Source: Meloidogyne chitwoodi
Taxonomy: Eukaryota; Nematoda; Chromadorea; Rhabditida; Meloidogynidae
DNA: 64,000 nucleotides
Direction of reading: 5' to 3'
Assembly (NCBI GenBank): GCA_015183035.1
Contig: JACZZP010000003.1
Location: 2,356,001 to 2,420,000 of the forward strand
Below, piece by piece: positions 62,938 to 64,000 of the stretch (positions are counted from its first letter, which is position 1; each line of letters opens with the position of its first letter). The notes under the pieces are model-generated. The model was not told where the DNA came from, ran no database searches, and was given only the letters and a program-made list of their open reading frames with translations. The translations under genes and the position numbers were made by a program.

Positions 62938-63546
62938 TATATAATTTTGTGTTTTGTTGTTGTTGTTGTATATATATATTTATTTTTAAAAAATAAAAAA
63001 ATATGAATTATATATATTTTTTTTTTAATTGTTAAAAATTGTTTCATTTCAATTGGAATGATATTTTTGAATATTTTATTATTTTTTGATATTTTGAAAT
63101 ATTTTTCACCTTTTGGTGTTTTGAAATATATATTTTTTACTTTTTTTTATACATTTTGTAATTTTTTCTCTAACTCTTATGTTATTTTCATTACTATTTT
63201 CTTTGTGGCCTTTACATTTCATCGAACAAAATTGCACGACATTTCGCCTCTACGGCAAAAAACTACATTTCGTTTACCCGAGCTTTTTTGCCGTTGGGAC
63301 GAAATGTCGTGTAATTTCTGTCGACAAAATGACTGGACATGTTTTCTTTAAAATAGATTTTTAGACTTTTTTGCTGATTTCACAATTTGTTAATGTTATT
63401 ATTATTTTTAAAGGTTAAGTTTAGTGAATATACGCTCAAGAACACTAATAAAAAATGCGATGCCTGAATTTAGCGGATGCTTTACTAACTACATATATAC
63501 TTTTTTTTTTAATTTTAGATTATTAATTTAAAATAGTCTTTTTAAA
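62938..63546. other. intergenic region between Rap1GAP and mrpl-41
   Basis: 609 bases with a polyadenylation-type AATAAA near 62990, a strong hairpin at 63232-63313 and a T-rich AG acceptor near 63520 just before mrpl-41. Confidence 0.6.
63232..63313. repeat. long inverted repeat (hairpin)
   Basis: Arms of about 32 bases: CACGACATTTCG and GGCAAAAAA on the left, TTTTTTGCC and CGAAATGTCGTG on the right, with only a few mismatches and a loop of about 18 bases. It stands out in G+C from its surroundings. Confidence 0.9.
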
Positions 63547-63974
63547 ATGGTGCGGACATTAATACCTTCACACTTTAAAGCCCCTTGGGCATTTGAAAAG
63601 AAAGGTTCTCGTGGATGGCGTAAAATTGGTCCATCATTTTATGAATCGTGGAAATGGCCAGGACAAGATAAAGATTTTCCTGAATTATCACCAAAATGGC
63701 AACAAAATAATAGAGAAGAGCTTAGACGTTTGTTTTTTTAATTTAAAGTCTTAGTATGGTTTATTGTGTTTTTTTTGTCTAACCAAATGTTAAAGTAAGT
63801 TTTTTTTAATTTTAAAGAATACACCGGTGTTCAACCAACTGGCTTTAAAGACCCAAATACTGGCAATTTTGTTCATCTTCCCGAAATGGTTCCAGAATTA
63901 ATTGTTCCTGATTTAAATGGTTTTCAATTAAGACCTTATGTTTCTTATAAAACTGATGTTGAGATTGAAAAAAG
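63547..63974 (+). CDS. mrpl-41: mitochondrial ribosomal protein L41 (mL41), 5' part
   Basis: Two exons, 63547-63727 and 63818-63974, the second ending at an AAAAG/GTTTTT donor, so the gene runs off the right edge. It starts [20 protein letters not shown] and contains [11 protein letters not shown] and [20 protein letters not shown] followed by YVSY. The [22 protein letters not shown]-like block is diagnostic of mL41 in the large subunit of the mitochondrial ribosome. The first donor (AGAC/GTTTGT) is my choice; it gives LRQYTG across the join. Confidence 0.9.
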
Positions 63975-64000
63975 GTTTTTCTTTTTTAATTATATGAGAA

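Overview
The window is eukaryotic nuclear DNA from a nematode. Exons are short, most introns are about 45-60 bases, coding starts follow T-rich AG acceptors of the kind used for spliced-leader trans-splicing, and every recognisable protein looks nematode or metazoan. Base composition is extremely AT-rich (about one fifth G+C by eye, not computed). Coding exons carry long Asn/Gln/Ser/Glu runs. These features fit a root-knot nematode (Meloidogyne-like, Tylenchina); the genus is inference.

Layout. (1) About 1-22361, minus strand: most of an UNC-73/Trio-type Rho exchange factor: Sec14 domain, spectrin repeats, DH1-PH1, linker, SH3, then several candidate alternative first exons. The second DH-PH module should lie beyond the left edge. 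(2) 23072-23638, plus: ned-8 (NEDD8), head-to-head with unc-73. (3) 24785-26824, minus: an Sp-family transcription factor with a buttonhead box but only one C2H2 finger. (4) 26825-32440: a gene-poor gap with repeats and weak coding candidates. (5) 32441-33362, plus: a short CH-domain calponin with two GC-AG introns. (6) 33579-34894, minus: an MPPED-type metallophosphoesterase. (7) 35367-37086, minus: Mediator subunit 27. (8) 37087-44450: a gene desert. (9) 44451-62937, plus: a Rap1GAP gene with three phase-compatible alternative 5' exons, two of which lead into a GoLoco exon. (10) 63547 to the right edge, plus: the start of mitochondrial ribosomal protein L41.

The genes are not one pathway, but the two largest are both small-GTPase regulators (a Rac/Rho activator and a Rap inactivator). 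Both look like genes that make several products from nested promoters: exon phases on the alternative first exons match shared downstream exons. Fully joined, in-frame models could be built for ned-8, the Sp factor, calponin, the phosphoesterase, MED27 and Rap1GAP.

The non-coding DNA is unusually structured. It holds a very over-represented palindrome (TTTCCGGAAA), a second dispersed word (AATTCTGATT and its complement) that builds tandem arrays inside introns, a CGCCTGCTTC word confined mainly to the Rap1GAP introns, tRNA-derived relics, two copies of a pogo-like miniature element, an element bounded by GGACGTTTYGGYGCC inverted ends, a 170-base duplication and a strong hairpin after Rap1GAP.
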